From the NCBI RefSeq assembly GCF_001427305.1, contig NZ_LMFZ01000001.1, forward strand, positions 373,261 through 437,260: a stretch of 64,000 nt of DNA, written 5' to 3'. The notes beneath the pieces were generated by a model. The model did no database searches and was not told the DNA's origin. It saw nothing but the letters and a program-made list of their open reading frames with translations. A program made the translations under genes and the position numbers. The stretch is from Duganella sp. Root1480D1 (GTDB lineage Bacteria > Pseudomonadota > Gammaproteobacteria > Burkholderiales > Burkholderiaceae_D). Shown here in pieces: positions 28,218-35,881 of this stretch. Each line of letters begins with the position of its first letter. The first letter of the stretch is position 1.

Positions 28218-28787
28218 ATGGCCACAGACAAAGAATTATCGGATTTCCTCGAAAGCGTCGAGCGCCGCGCCTTCAAACAAGCGGTGTATGCCGTCCGAAA
28301 GGACGAGTCCGCCCTGGACATTGTGCAAGATGCAATGATCAAACTCGCCGAGAAATACGGCGACAAGCCGGCGGCCGAACTGCCGGCGCTGTTCCAGCGC
28401 ATCCTGCAAACCACCATACTTGATTATTTCCGTCGAGAAAAAGTCCGCAACACCTGGGTCAGTCTTTTCTCGGGCCTTGGCCCTGCCCAGGAAGAGCATG
28501 AGGACTTTGATATACTGGAATCCTACGAGGCTGAACAGGGTTCCCAGGCGGCCGAGTCGAGTGCGGATCAGGTAGAACGGGCACAAATCTTGCAGATAAT
28601 TGAAGAAGAAGTGCAAAAACTGCCCGCGCGTCAACGAGAAGCGTTCCTCATGCGTTACTGGCAGGACATGGACGTAGCAGAAACCGCCGAAGCGATGGGA
28701 TGTTCCGAAGGGAGCGTAAAGACGCATTGCTCACGAGCAACACACACTCTCGCTGAATCGCTCAAAGCCAAGGGAATTAAGTTATGA
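28218..28787 (+). CDS. ECF-type RNA polymerase sigma factor
   Basis: A 189-residue sigma-70 family factor of the extracytoplasmic-function group. Region 2 is visible as KQAVYAVRKDESALDIVQDAMIKLAEKY (read in parts) with ILDYFRREKVRNTW, and region 4 as LPARQREAFLMRYWQDMDVAETAEAMGCSEGSVKTH with its helix-turn-helix. The long frame upstream lacks homology, so I start at the ATG at 28218 (MATDKELSDFL). Its stop overlaps the next gene as ATGA-like coupling. The signal and target genes are unknown; the block with DUF3619, DUF3106 and RDD genes is common in Burkholderiales. Confidence 0.9.
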   Translation: MATDKELSDFLESVERRAFKQAVYAVRKDESALDIVQDAMIKLAEKYGDKPAAELPALFQRILQTTILDYFRREKVRNTWVSLFSGLGPAQEEHEDFDILESYEAEQGSQAAESSADQVERAQILQIIEEEVQKLPARQREAFLMRYWQDMDVAETAEAMGCSEGSVKTHCSRATHTLAESLKAKGIKL

Positions 28788-29194
28788 ACACCGAAGACAC
28801 CAACTTTGCATACGGCGTGCGGCGCGCGCTCAATGAAAAGCTAGACGATCTCCCAGCCTCGACCGCGGATCGCCTGGCCGCAGCCCGCATGGCTGCACTG
28901 AAGCGCAAGAAGGCCGATGCTCCGGCCCGCTTGCGCGTAAGCCGTACCGCCCCGGCTGTGGCTGGTGGTGCGAGCGGCTTCTTCGCCAACCCGTTTGCCT
29001 GGTTCAACCGCGTCAGCGTGGCCTTGCCCTTGCTGCTGCTGATGGGCGGCATGGTCGGCGTGTACCAGTACGAACAACAGCAATCGATCGTGGAACTGGC
29101 AGAAATGGACGCCGCCGTGCTGTCCGATGAACTGCCGCTGTCTGCTTACCTTGACCAGGGCTTTGGCGCCTATCTCGAGACTCGCGAGCAATAA
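28784..29194 (+). CDS. DUF3619 membrane protein, possible anti-sigma factor
   Basis: A 136-residue DUF3619 protein. An N-terminal cytoplasmic part of about 80 residues (FAYGVRRALNEKLDDLPAST, ADRLAAARMAALKRKK) is followed by a single membrane helix (VALPLLLLMGGMVGVYQY) and a periplasmic tail with LSDELPLSAYLDQGFGAYL. The topology and the 4-base overlap with the ECF sigma gene fit an anti-sigma-like partner, but no ZAS zinc motif is present, so this is inference. Confidence 0.85.
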   Translation: MNTEDTNFAYGVRRALNEKLDDLPASTADRLAAARMAALKRKKADAPARLRVSRTAPAVAGGASGFFANPFAWFNRVSVALPLLLLMGGMVGVYQYEQQQSIVELAEMDAAVLSDELPLSAYLDQGFGAYLETREQ

Positions 29195-29197
29195 AGT

Positions 29198-30061
29198 ATG
29201 GCGCGTGTAAGTGGCAGGACAAAATGGGTTGCTGGAGCAATCACGCTGGTGGGTGTGGGGATCGCTGCCGTCGTCTGGCTGGCGAGCCGCCCTGCATCGC
29301 GCCCTGCGCCGGCGCCTTCGGCTGCCGCTACTGCCGCAGCTCCTGCCAAGCCGGTTGGTGAAAAACCCCACTGGTCCGACCTGAAACCAGCCCAGCAACA
29401 AGCCCTGGCGCCGCTCGAAGCAACCTGGGAAGAACTGGGTCCGGTACGCAAGCAAAAATGGATCTCCATCGGCAATCGGCTGGCCAAGATGAAGCCGGAC
29501 GAAAAAGCGCGGGTGCAGGAACGCATGCGCGAATGGGTGTCGCTGACGCCCGCCGAACGCAAGGCCGTGCGCGAGAACTTTGCGCGCGCGCAGAAGAAGG
29601 CCACTCCGCCGGGCCAGCGTGCCGCCGAGTGGGAGCAGTACCAGCAACTGCCGGACGAAGCCAAGAAAGCCCTGGCTGACGCGGCCGCTGCCAAGAACAA
29701 CCAGGTTGTGAAGACCCCTAGCCTGGCGCAGTCCACCGTGAAGACCCCGGCCCCAGTCAAGGCCCAAGGCCACGGCCTGGTGCCGGCGCCGGGTACCGTG
29801 CGGCCGGGCACCGTCCCGCCGGCGCCGATCGGCTTGCCGCAAGGCTCTCCTGCCATCGTGCCGCCGGGCAGCGCCCTCGGTGCCAGTGGCGCCGCCCCAT
29901 CGACTGCCGCTGGGGCCACGCCAGGTGGCGCAGCAGGGACCGCCCCAGCCGCGACAACGGGCGCCACCCCGACGGCGCCAGCAGCGGATGCGTCCACGCC
30001 TGCTTCCGTTACCCCAGCTGCGCCGAGCGCGCCACCAGCCGTTCCCAATGCAAGCAAATAA
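29198..30061 (+). CDS. DUF3106 domain protein, membrane-anchored
   Basis: A 287-residue protein with an N-terminal membrane helix (about residues 10-29), a helical DUF3106 domain at about 55-150 (WSDLKPAQQQALAPLEATWEEL, VRKQKWISIGNRLAKMKPDE read in parts, SLTPAERKAVRENF) and a roughly 130-residue tail almost wholly of Pro, Ala, Gly and Thr. The tail is probably disordered and periplasmic. It starts four bases after the DUF3619 stop. The molecular role is unknown; the repeated W-x-x-L-x-P-x-x-(Q/R) helices recall periplasmic stress sensors of the CpxP/Spy kind, but this is a loose resemblance. Confidence 0.82.
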   Translation: MARVSGRTKWVAGAITLVGVGIAAVVWLASRPASRPAPAPSAAATAAAPAKPVGEKPHWSDLKPAQQQALAPLEATWEELGPVRKQKWISIGNRLAKMKPDEKARVQERMREWVSLTPAERKAVRENFARAQKKATPPGQRAAEWEQYQQLPDEAKKALADAAAAKNNQVVKTPSLAQSTVKTPAPVKAQGHGLVPAPGTVRPGTVPPAPIGLPQGSPAIVPPGSALGASGAAPSTAAGATPGGAAGTAPAATTGATPTAPAADASTPASVTPAAPSAPPAVPNASK

Positions 30062-30563
30062 CGCTGTTCCGACCGTCAAGCGTCGCCTGATCGCGATGGT
30101 CTACGAAATCCTGCTGGCGCTCGCTGCCCTGTTCCTGCCTTTCCTGGTGTTCGAAATCGCCACCAAGGCCAGCCACACCCCGCTGGTTGAGCATATGCGC
30201 CAGTTCCTGGCCTTCCTGATCCTCGGTGCCTATTTCATCCATCAATGGACGCGCAAGGGCCAGACCCTGGCCATGCAAACCTGGCGCATCAAATTGGTGC
30301 AACCAGGCCAGGTGCATTTGCCAATCCGCACCGCCGCCTTGCGTTACCTGCTGTGCTGGCTGTGGATCCTGCCCGGCATCGTGGTCGCCTACCTGGGCGA
30401 CCTCAGCAATAAGCACAAGCTGTACGCCCTGCTGGCCAGTGTCTTCCTGTGGTCGCTGACCGCCTTCCTCGACAAGGACCGCCAGTTCCTGCACGACCGC
30501 ATTGCCGGCACCCGTCTGGTGCAATTGCCAAAACCCGAGAAAAAAGCCGCCAAAGCCGCCTAA
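30048..30563 (+). CDS. RDD-family membrane protein
   Basis: A 171-residue protein with the RDD arrangement: the first helix (VYEILLALAALFLPFLVFEI), a second helix followed by WTRKGQTLAMQTWRIKLV, the family signature, and C-terminal helices followed by DRQFLHDRIAGTRLVQL. The expected Arg-Asp-Asp of helix 1 is replaced (KRRLIAMVYE). The ATG at 30048 overlaps the DUF3106 gene by 14 bases. Last gene of the sigma operon. The family is thought to contain transporters or membrane-quality proteins; no substrate is predicted. Confidence 0.85.
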   Translation: MQANNAVPTVKRRLIAMVYEILLALAALFLPFLVFEIATKASHTPLVEHMRQFLAFLILGAYFIHQWTRKGQTLAMQTWRIKLVQPGQVHLPIRTAALRYLLCWLWILPGIVVAYLGDLSNKHKLYALLASVFLWSLTAFLDKDRQFLHDRIAGTRLVQLPKPEKKAAKAA

Positions 30564-30599
30564 GCACTCGCTATACTGACTTGGACAAGGGAGGCAACC

Positions 30600-31406
30600 A
30601 TGGACAAGGACAGCAGCTTCACTGGCTCGATTCCGGAAACCTACGAGCGCGCCATGGTGCCGCTCCTGTTCACCCCCTACGCAATCGACATGGCGCGCCG
30701 CCTGGCGCCGCGGCGTCCCTCGCGGATACTGGAAGTCGCCGCCGGCACCGGCGCGGTCACCCGGCTCCTGTTGCAGGAAATTCCTGCCGCGCAAATCGTC
30801 GCCAGCGACCTCAATCCGGCCATGCTGGAGCAGGCCCGCAAGGCCGTCGTTTCGCCGCGCATAGAATGGAAAGAAGCCGACGGACAGGCACTGCCCTTCC
30901 CCGACGCCAGCTTCGACGCTGTGGCATGCCAGTTTGGCGTGATGTTCTTTCCCGATAAGGCGCGCGGTTTCAGCGAAGCGCGCCGCGTCCTCAAGCCGGG
31001 CGGCCTGTATTGCTTCAATGTGTGGGATGGCATCGCCAATAACGATTTTTCCGCCACCATCAACCATGCCTTGGCCAAAGTCTTCCCCGACGACCCGCCG
31101 CGCTTCCTGGCGCGCGTGCCGTATGGCTGGCACGACGTCGACGCGATCCTCGAAGAATTGAAGCGCGGCGGCTGGACGGGCCGCATCACACATGAACTGG
31201 TCACAGCAACCAGCCGCGCCAATTCGGCAGCTTCCACTGCGACCGCCCTGTGCCAGGGTTCCCCGCTAAGGGCGGATATTGAAGCGCGCGACCCGGCACG
31301 CCTGCAGGAAGCGACCGACGCGGCAATTGCCGCGCTGACCGAGAAATTCGGCAGCGGCGCCATCGAAGGGAAAATGCAGGCGATTGTATTTACTTGCGAG
31401 GCGTGA
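30600..31406 (+). CDS. Class I SAM-dependent methyltransferase
   Basis: A 268-residue Rossmann-fold methyltransferase of the UbiE/Methyltransf_11 type. Motif I is ILEVAAGTGAVTRLL, the acidic strand-2 residue is in IVASDLNPAMLEQA, and post-I motifs are ADGQALPFPDASFDAVACQFG and ARRVLKPGGLYCFNVW. GGGAGG precedes the ATG. The substrate is unknown. It lies about 37 bases after the RDD gene but is not obviously linked to the sigma operon; its 3' end overlaps the convergent DUF2007 gene by 17 bases. Confidence 0.85.
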   Translation: MDKDSSFTGSIPETYERAMVPLLFTPYAIDMARRLAPRRPSRILEVAAGTGAVTRLLLQEIPAAQIVASDLNPAMLEQARKAVVSPRIEWKEADGQALPFPDASFDAVACQFGVMFFPDKARGFSEARRVLKPGGLYCFNVWDGIANNDFSATINHALAKVFPDDPPRFLARVPYGWHDVDAILEELKRGGWTGRITHELVTATSRANSAASTATALCQGSPLRADIEARDPARLQEATDAAIAALTEKFGSGAIEGKMQAIVFTCEA

Positions 31407-31683
31407 ACTCGTAGACGCGGGCGCCCTCTCCCACATCGTCGTCGTCGCCCAGGGCCAGTTCGCCGCGCTCGAAGGCGGCGATGACTTCCAGCGCCTGCCC
31501 TAGTTCATCTTGCGGCACCATGACACGGGCGCCGCCAATGGCAGGTGCGAGCAGGAATGCCGCTTGCACGTGCTGGTCGTCCATCACTGTGGCGTTCAGT
31601 CCCGCCGCGCGCAGGCAGCCGCACAGGATGAAGGCATCCGCCGGAATCAGGCAGCGGCGAACGAGGCAGAAATCGTTGTCCAT
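31390..31683 (-). CDS. DUF2007 family protein
   Basis: A 97-residue protein of the DUF2007 type, small alpha-beta proteins proposed to sense signals. Recognisable parts are LVRRCLIPADAFILCGCLRAAGLNATVMDD and VMVPQDELGQALEVI (family form: putative transducing PII-like core). A GTG start at 31722 is also open, but ATG 31683 (MDNDFCLVRR) matches the usual length. It lies just downstream of the HTH/DUF2975 pair on the same strand, with overlapping or nearly overlapping ends. Confidence 0.7.
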   Translation of the reverse strand: MDNDFCLVRRCLIPADAFILCGCLRAAGLNATVMDDQHVQAAFLLAPAIGGARVMVPQDELGQALEVIAAFERGELALGDDDDVGEGARVYEFTPRK

Positions 31684-31690
31684 ATCCCCA

Positions 31691-31933
31691 TCATAGCAAG
31701 CCTTCGTCCTCAATGGCTGCACCGCCAGGTTCAGGCGTCCATTCGATGATGTCGCCCGGCTGGCAATTCAGCTTTTCGCAAATCTTCTCCAGCGTGCCGA
31801 AACGGATGCCTTTCACCTTGCCGGACTTGAGAAGACTGAGGTTTTGTTCCGTGATCCCGACATGCGCCGCCAGTTCGCGCGACTTGACCTTGCGCCTGGC
31901 CAGCATCACGTCCAGGTGAATAACGATGGCCAT
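31691..31933 (-). CDS. XRE-type HTH regulator (YozG-like)
   Basis: An 80-residue single-domain helix-turn-helix protein. The sequence MLARRKVKSRELAAHVGITE, then LSLLKSGKVKGIRFGTLEKI and CQPGDIIEW is typical of the compact HTH_26/YozG group. It starts with ATG overlapping the stop of the upstream DUF2975 gene (ATGA). Pairs of DUF2975 membrane protein and this HTH are widespread, and the regulator probably controls its own operon. Confidence 0.88.
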   Translation of the reverse strand: MAIVIHLDVMLARRKVKSRELAAHVGITEQNLSLLKSGKVKGIRFGTLEKICEKLNCQPGDIIEWTPEPGGAAIEDEGLL

Positions 31934-32460
31934 CAGACGAAGCCTTCGTTTTCTTCGGCCAAGCGGCGACCTTCATGCATCACGCCTGCGATCAGGAAGA
32001 ACAGCAGGCAGACCAGCATCGCCAGCAACTCCTCCGAGGAGACGCCGATATTGACGGGGGTCTTGGCGTCAAAGAGGAAGCGCCAGGACAGGCCGCGCAG
32101 CAGCGTATCGAGCACCGACCACGCCAACGCCGCCAGGGCGGCGCCCGCGAAGGCCCGCAGATGGCCAATCGAAGCGACCGCGAAATACGCGCCGCGCTGC
32201 AGGGCGCGCAGCAAGGCATCGAGGCGCCAGGCTGCGTACACGGTCAACAGCAAGACCGGCAGGCTCGCCAGCATACCGACAAGCAGGGGACCGGCCGCCA
32301 ATGCGGCCACCTCTTCCGGCGCCAGCCACTTCGGCGTCACAACCATATGAATGCCGGCCAACACCACGCCTTGCGGCACCAGCCACGCCATCACGAAGTA
32401 CAGGGCCTGGAGCAGGACGAAGCCAATTACCGCCAGCCGAAGCACAGGAATCCATTTCAT
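31933..32460 (-). CDS. DUF2975 membrane protein
   Basis: A 175-residue protein with four hydrophobic helices (residues about 7-27, 45-70, 100-125 and 140-162), as expected for DUF2975. No catalytic residues are known for the family. It is the first gene of the pair with the XRE-like regulator; its start at 32460 has no clear Shine-Dalgarno sequence and lies next to an AT-rich divergent promoter region. Role unknown, perhaps a membrane sensor that modulates the HTH partner. Confidence 0.82.
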   Translation of the reverse strand: MKWIPVLRLAVIGFVLLQALYFVMAWLVPQGVVLAGIHMVVTPKWLAPEEVAALAAGPLLVGMLASLPVLLLTVYAAWRLDALLRALQRGAYFAVASIGHLRAFAGAALAALAWSVLDTLLRGLSWRFLFDAKTPVNIGVSSEELLAMLVCLLFFLIAGVMHEGRRLAEENEGFV

Positions 32461-32522
32461 TATTGTTTTACGATAAGTTTTTAATGTAATATAGTTATCA
32501 TATCATTAAAAAGGAGATTCTT
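32461..32522. promoter_or_regulatory. AT-rich divergent promoter region
   Basis: A strikingly AT-rich 62-base gap in a GC-rich genome between the DUF2975 gene and the hydrolase gene. It contains inverted TTAATG (32481-32486) and CATTAA (32504-32509) and direct GATAA/TTATC elements, which could be the operator of the adjacent HTH protein, and AAAGGAG for the hydrolase. The binding protein is not shown. Confidence 0.45.
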
Positions 32523-33332
32523 ATGCGTAGTGTGGCGATGCTGTTGCTGGTCTTCCTGGCTGGCTGCAAGACGATTGAAGTGAAGGAATCGATGTTCATC
32601 CGGCCCGATACGCTGACCAAGGCGGCCCCGCTGGCCGAGCAAAGCTTCGACAACGGTACGGCACTGGAAATCGCGCGCCCCGATGGCGCCACGCTGCGCG
32701 GCGTTCTGGTCACCCGCCCGGGCGTCGACCGCACCCTGCTCTACTTCGGCGGGAATATGTTCCACCTGGATCAAAGCGGCAACAAGGTGGTGAACGCACT
32801 CGCCGGCTGCAAAGTCAACGTTGCCTTCTTCGACTATCGCGGCTACGGCCGCAGCAGCGGCATTCCGACGGTTACCAACATGAGGAGCGATGCGCTGGCC
32901 ATTTACGACATGCTCGATACGCGCTTCCCTGGCAAAGTCGTGGTGCATGGCCAGTCGCTGGGCAGTTTCGTCGCCGCCAGCGTGGCGCAGGAGCGTGCAG
33001 TGCAAGCAGTCGTGCTTGAAACTACCGCAACGACCGCACTGGAAACGGTCAATCTAACGCTGCCGTGGTACTACAAGCCCTTCGTCACCATCACGGTCGA
33101 CGATGCGCTTGGCACGATCGACAACGTCAAGGTTGCGCAGCGCATCCAGTCGCCTTTGCTGGTGCTTGCCGGTGCGCTGGACAAATCAACACCGGCGAGC
33201 ATGTCGCAACGCGTATTCGAAGCCGCCCCCACGACGCGCAAGAAGATGGTGGTGCTGCCGGACTCGCATCACAACAATGTGCTGGCCAATCCATCGACAG
33301 CAGCCACGCTCTGTCCATTCATCGAAGCTTGA
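32523..33332 (+). CDS. Alpha/beta hydrolase lipoprotein
   Basis: A 269-residue hydrolase with a lipobox (MLLLVFLAGC, Cys about 15), so it is anchored in a membrane. Fold markers are LLYFGGNMFHLD for the oxyanion strand, FFDYRGYGRSSGIPTV, the nucleophile elbow VVHGQSLGSFVA, the Asp strand LLVLAGALDKSTP and the His in LPDSHHNNVLAN. It resembles the BAAT/FSH-like serine aminopeptidase S33 group. AAAGGAG precedes the ATG. Substrate unknown. Confidence 0.82.
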   Translation: MRSVAMLLLVFLAGCKTIEVKESMFIRPDTLTKAAPLAEQSFDNGTALEIARPDGATLRGVLVTRPGVDRTLLYFGGNMFHLDQSGNKVVNALAGCKVNVAFFDYRGYGRSSGIPTVTNMRSDALAIYDMLDTRFPGKVVVHGQSLGSFVAASVAQERAVQAVVLETTATTALETVNLTLPWYYKPFVTITVDDALGTIDNVKVAQRIQSPLLVLAGALDKSTPASMSQRVFEAAPTTRKKMVVLPDSHHNNVLANPSTAATLCPFIEA

Positions 33333-33966
33333 ACGGACCGTTCGGGTCGTCCTTGCACTTCAGGTAGCGGTAGTGTCCTTCCTCGACCAGCTTCTCGATG
33401 CCATGCGGGCATGCCTGGTCGAGGCCCAGCACTGCAAACCTGCGTAGCAGGCGGCCCTCGGCGTCAAAGGCGAATCCCTGTCCGCCCACCATGCGGGCGT
33501 TCTGGCACTCGATTTCGGTGCAGTAGTTTTCACAGTCTTTGCATGCAAACGCAGTCTCGCCGTCATGGAATGAATGGCAGTGGTCATATTCGGCAGGAAC
33601 CAGCACTTTGAATGTGCGCGACTGGAAGAAGCCGCACTTGCCGTTTGACTCGAAGCGGGCAACCCCGCGCGGCGCAGACGGATAGTCGAAGTCGCCGGCA
33701 TGGTAAATGCCCGGCACAACTACGCGGCCGCGCCGGTCCACAGCCACCACCTCACGCGGATCTTCGATGAGGAGCACCGCTTTACCGGATTTTCCGAACT
33801 TCAGCTTGCGCAGGTACTCCGGCTTCAGCACGCGCGCATTATCCTCGACCGTAAAACAGCCGGCCGACCAGCCCTCTCCACCATCCCTGGCTGGGCAAGC
33901 AGGATTGAGGGCGAAGGCAGGAACCGGCGCCAGTACGAACAGGAGCAGCAACAGGCAGGTGCGCAT
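33319..33966 (-). CDS. Exported WG-repeat-like protein
   Basis: A 215-residue protein with a signal peptide (MRTCLLLLLFVLAPVPAFA) and a mature part with repeated beta elements of the WG type: GVARFESNGKCGFFQS, FKVLVPAEYDHCHSF, and GRVVVPGIYHAGDF. It is rich in Cys (about ten in the mature part, CKDCENYC), consistent with disulfides in the periplasm. A TTG at 33969 is in frame, but the ATG at 33966 fits GGAG spacing. Its 3' end overlaps the hydrolase by 14 bases. Function unknown. Confidence 0.65.
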   Translation of the reverse strand: MRTCLLLLLFVLAPVPAFALNPACPARDGGEGWSAGCFTVEDNARVLKPEYLRKLKFGKSGKAVLLIEDPREVVAVDRRGRVVVPGIYHAGDFDYPSAPRGVARFESNGKCGFFQSRTFKVLVPAEYDHCHSFHDGETAFACKDCENYCTEIECQNARMVGGQGFAFDAEGRLLRRFAVLGLDQACPHGIEKLVEEGHYRYLKCKDDPNGPFKLR

Positions 33967-34075
33967 CAAGTATCTCCGATCAGCAAAGGATGTTGGGCGG
34001 TGAAAGCCGCCAGGTGTTCAAGCAACGATGATGCAACGCCTGACCCTGCGCTTCGCCGCCACCCTACACTAGAGG

Positions 34076-34115
34076 CCGTGTCACACTTGGGGTGTGACCC
34101 CATGGTGTGACACGG
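34076..34115. repeat. Double-stem palindrome (REP-like)
   Basis: Perfect 11-bp outer arms CCGTGTCACAC (34076-34086) and GTGTGACACGG (34105-34115) enclose an inner hairpin TGGGGT-GTG-ACCCCA (34088-34102). It lies between the WG-like gene and the end of the pseudouridine synthase gene. The nested GGGG...CCCC core recalls the RAYT-associated palindromes at 6806-7591, though the sequence differs. It could also function as a terminator. Confidence 0.75.
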
Positions 34116-34133
34116 GCGCGGCTGTAGGTTCCT

Positions 34134-34817
34134 TTAGAAACGCTCGTAGCCCTGCAGGTACCGCCATTCACCGGGCTGCAGGCCGGACATGGAGATGCGG
34201 CCAATCCGCTGGCGTTTTACCGCAGTGGCTTTCAGGCCGACGTCGGCACACAGTTTGGCTACCAGCGCTGGTTTTGGGGGCTTTACGGCGAAGCGCAGTC
34301 GGTGTTCGTTTTGCCAGCTTACTTTGCCGGCGCCTTGATTCAGGAGCGTGAGGCCGTTGTCGGCGATCTCGCCTTCCACATCAACAATCAGCTCCTGTTC
34401 GACGGTGGCGCCTTCGTCTACCAGCTTGCGCGCTACCCGGAAGTCTTGCGTGAAGACGAACAGGCCGCTGGCTTGCTTGTCCAGCGCGAGGCAGGCGGTC
34501 AGGTTGCGCAGGTGGCGTTTGACGAAGCGGATGCGCTGGGCGTCCTTGCTGCGCGCTTCGGGCAGCAGGCAGGCTAGCGCATCGGCACCGGCCGGCTTGT
34601 TCAGCAGGATCGTGACGGGGGCGATGTCGAGCAGGGTTGCGTCGGGCAAGAGCGCGACTTGCTGGCCTGGGGCGACACGGGCGCCTGGTTCTTCGACGAT
34701 TTCACCGTCGACTGTGACGTAGGCGCCTTCGATGTAGTTTTCCGCTTCGCGGCGCGAGCATGGAACCATGTCCGCCACGCGCTTGGCGAGGCGGATGGTG
34801 TTGTCTTCGTTGTTCAT
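34134..34817 (-). CDS. RNA pseudouridine synthase, RluB/E/F (RsuA) family
   Basis: A 227-residue S4-domain pseudouridine synthase. The N-terminal S4 fold (LAKRVADMVPCSRREAENYI, GAYVTVDGEIVEEPG) binds RNA; the catalytic domain shows LLNKPAG and the Asp-bearing ALDKQASGLFVFTQD, with the RluF-like end RISMSGLQPGEWRYL. It is probably the 23S rRNA U2604 enzyme or a close relative. The ATG at 34817 overlaps the ltaE stop by one base, so it is the last gene of the run behind isc. Confidence 0.85.
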   Translation of the reverse strand: MNNEDNTIRLAKRVADMVPCSRREAENYIEGAYVTVDGEIVEEPGARVAPGQQVALLPDATLLDIAPVTILLNKPAGADALACLLPEARSKDAQRIRFVKRHLRNLTACLALDKQASGLFVFTQDFRVARKLVDEGATVEQELIVDVEGEIADNGLTLLNQGAGKVSWQNEHRLRFAVKPPKPALVAKLCADVGLKATAVKRQRIGRISMSGLQPGEWRYLQGYERF

Positions 34818-35881
34818 TATTGCTTGAAGTAGTGGGCGAATACGGCGGCGACATGTTCCAGGTCGCTGCGCGTTACGTCCAGGTGGGTCACGAGGCGCAG
34901 TGTCGGCGCCATCGAGACGCGGATGCGTTCTGCTGCCAGCGCGGCGTTCAAGCCTTCGCAGGCTTCGCGCGGCATGGTGACGAACAGGATGTTCGTTTGC
35001 GGCACGCTGACTTGCAGTACGCCGATCTTCGCGAGTTCTGCTGCCAGCCAGCTTGCGTTGGCGTGGTCTTCGGCCAGGCGCGGCACATTGTTCTGCAGGG
35101 CGTACAGGCCTGCAGCGGCGATTACGCCAGCCTGGCGCATGCCGCCACCCAGCATTTTGCGCCAGCGCTTCCCCTGCTCGATCAGCTCTTTGCTGCCGCA
35201 GAAGACGGAACCAACCGGGGCGCCAAGGCCTTTGCTCAGGCAGACGGAAACGCTGTCGAAGCCTTTCACCACGTCCTTCAGCGCAATGCCTTGCTTGACA
35301 GCGGCGTTGCAAATACGGGCGCCATCGAGGTGGGTAGCCAGGCCGCGCGCGTGCGCGAGGCTGGTGGCTTGGGCGACGTATTGTTGCGGCAGGACTTTGC
35401 CGCCGATGGTGTTTTCCAGCGCCAGCAGCCTGGTGCGCGCGAAGTGGAAGTCGTGCGGCTTGATGGCGGCTTCGATGTCTTGCAGGGCGATGCTGCCATC
35501 GGGCTGGTTGATGATCGGCTGCGGCTGAATGCTGCCGAGGACCGCAGCGCCGCCGCCTTCGTATTTGTAGGTGTGGGCGTCCTGGCCGACCAGGTATTCG
35601 TCTCCCCTGCCGCAATGGGCCAGCAGGGCGATCAGGTTGGTTTGCGTGCCGGATGGAGCGAACAACGCGGCTTGGTAGCCGAACAGTTCTGCTGCGTGGG
35701 CTTGCAGGGCGTTGACCGTGGGGTCGTCGCCGTAGACGTCGTCGCCAACCTGCGCGGCGAACATGGCTTCGCGCATGGCGGCGCTGGGATGCGTGACAGT
35801 ATCGCTGCGCAGGTCGATCCAGCGTTCACCATCGGCGGCGAGCGGGCTCGCGCTGGCGCCGGCCGGATAAGCGGTGCTCAC
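34817..35881 (-). CDS. ltaE: Low-specificity L-threonine aldolase
   Basis: A 354-residue PLP enzyme splitting threonine or allo-threonine to glycine and acetaldehyde. The family opening WIDLRSDTVTHPSAAMREAM, the substrate strand LALENTIGGKVL, THLDGARICNAAV and the PLP-Lys motif SVCLSKGLGAPVGSV are clear. The start is a GTG at 35881 overlapping the previous stop as GTGA, giving translational coupling. Confidence 0.92.
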   Translation of the reverse strand: MSTAYPAGASASPLAADGERWIDLRSDTVTHPSAAMREAMFAAQVGDDVYGDDPTVNALQAHAAELFGYQAALFAPSGTQTNLIALLAHCGRGDEYLVGQDAHTYKYEGGGAAVLGSIQPQPIINQPDGSIALQDIEAAIKPHDFHFARTRLLALENTIGGKVLPQQYVAQATSLAHARGLATHLDGARICNAAVKQGIALKDVVKGFDSVSVCLSKGLGAPVGSVFCGSKELIEQGKRWRKMLGGGMRQAGVIAAAGLYALQNNVPRLAEDHANASWLAAELAKIGVLQVSVPQTNILFVTMPREACEGLNAALAAERIRVSMAPTLRLVTHLDVTRSDLEHVAAVFAHYFKQ

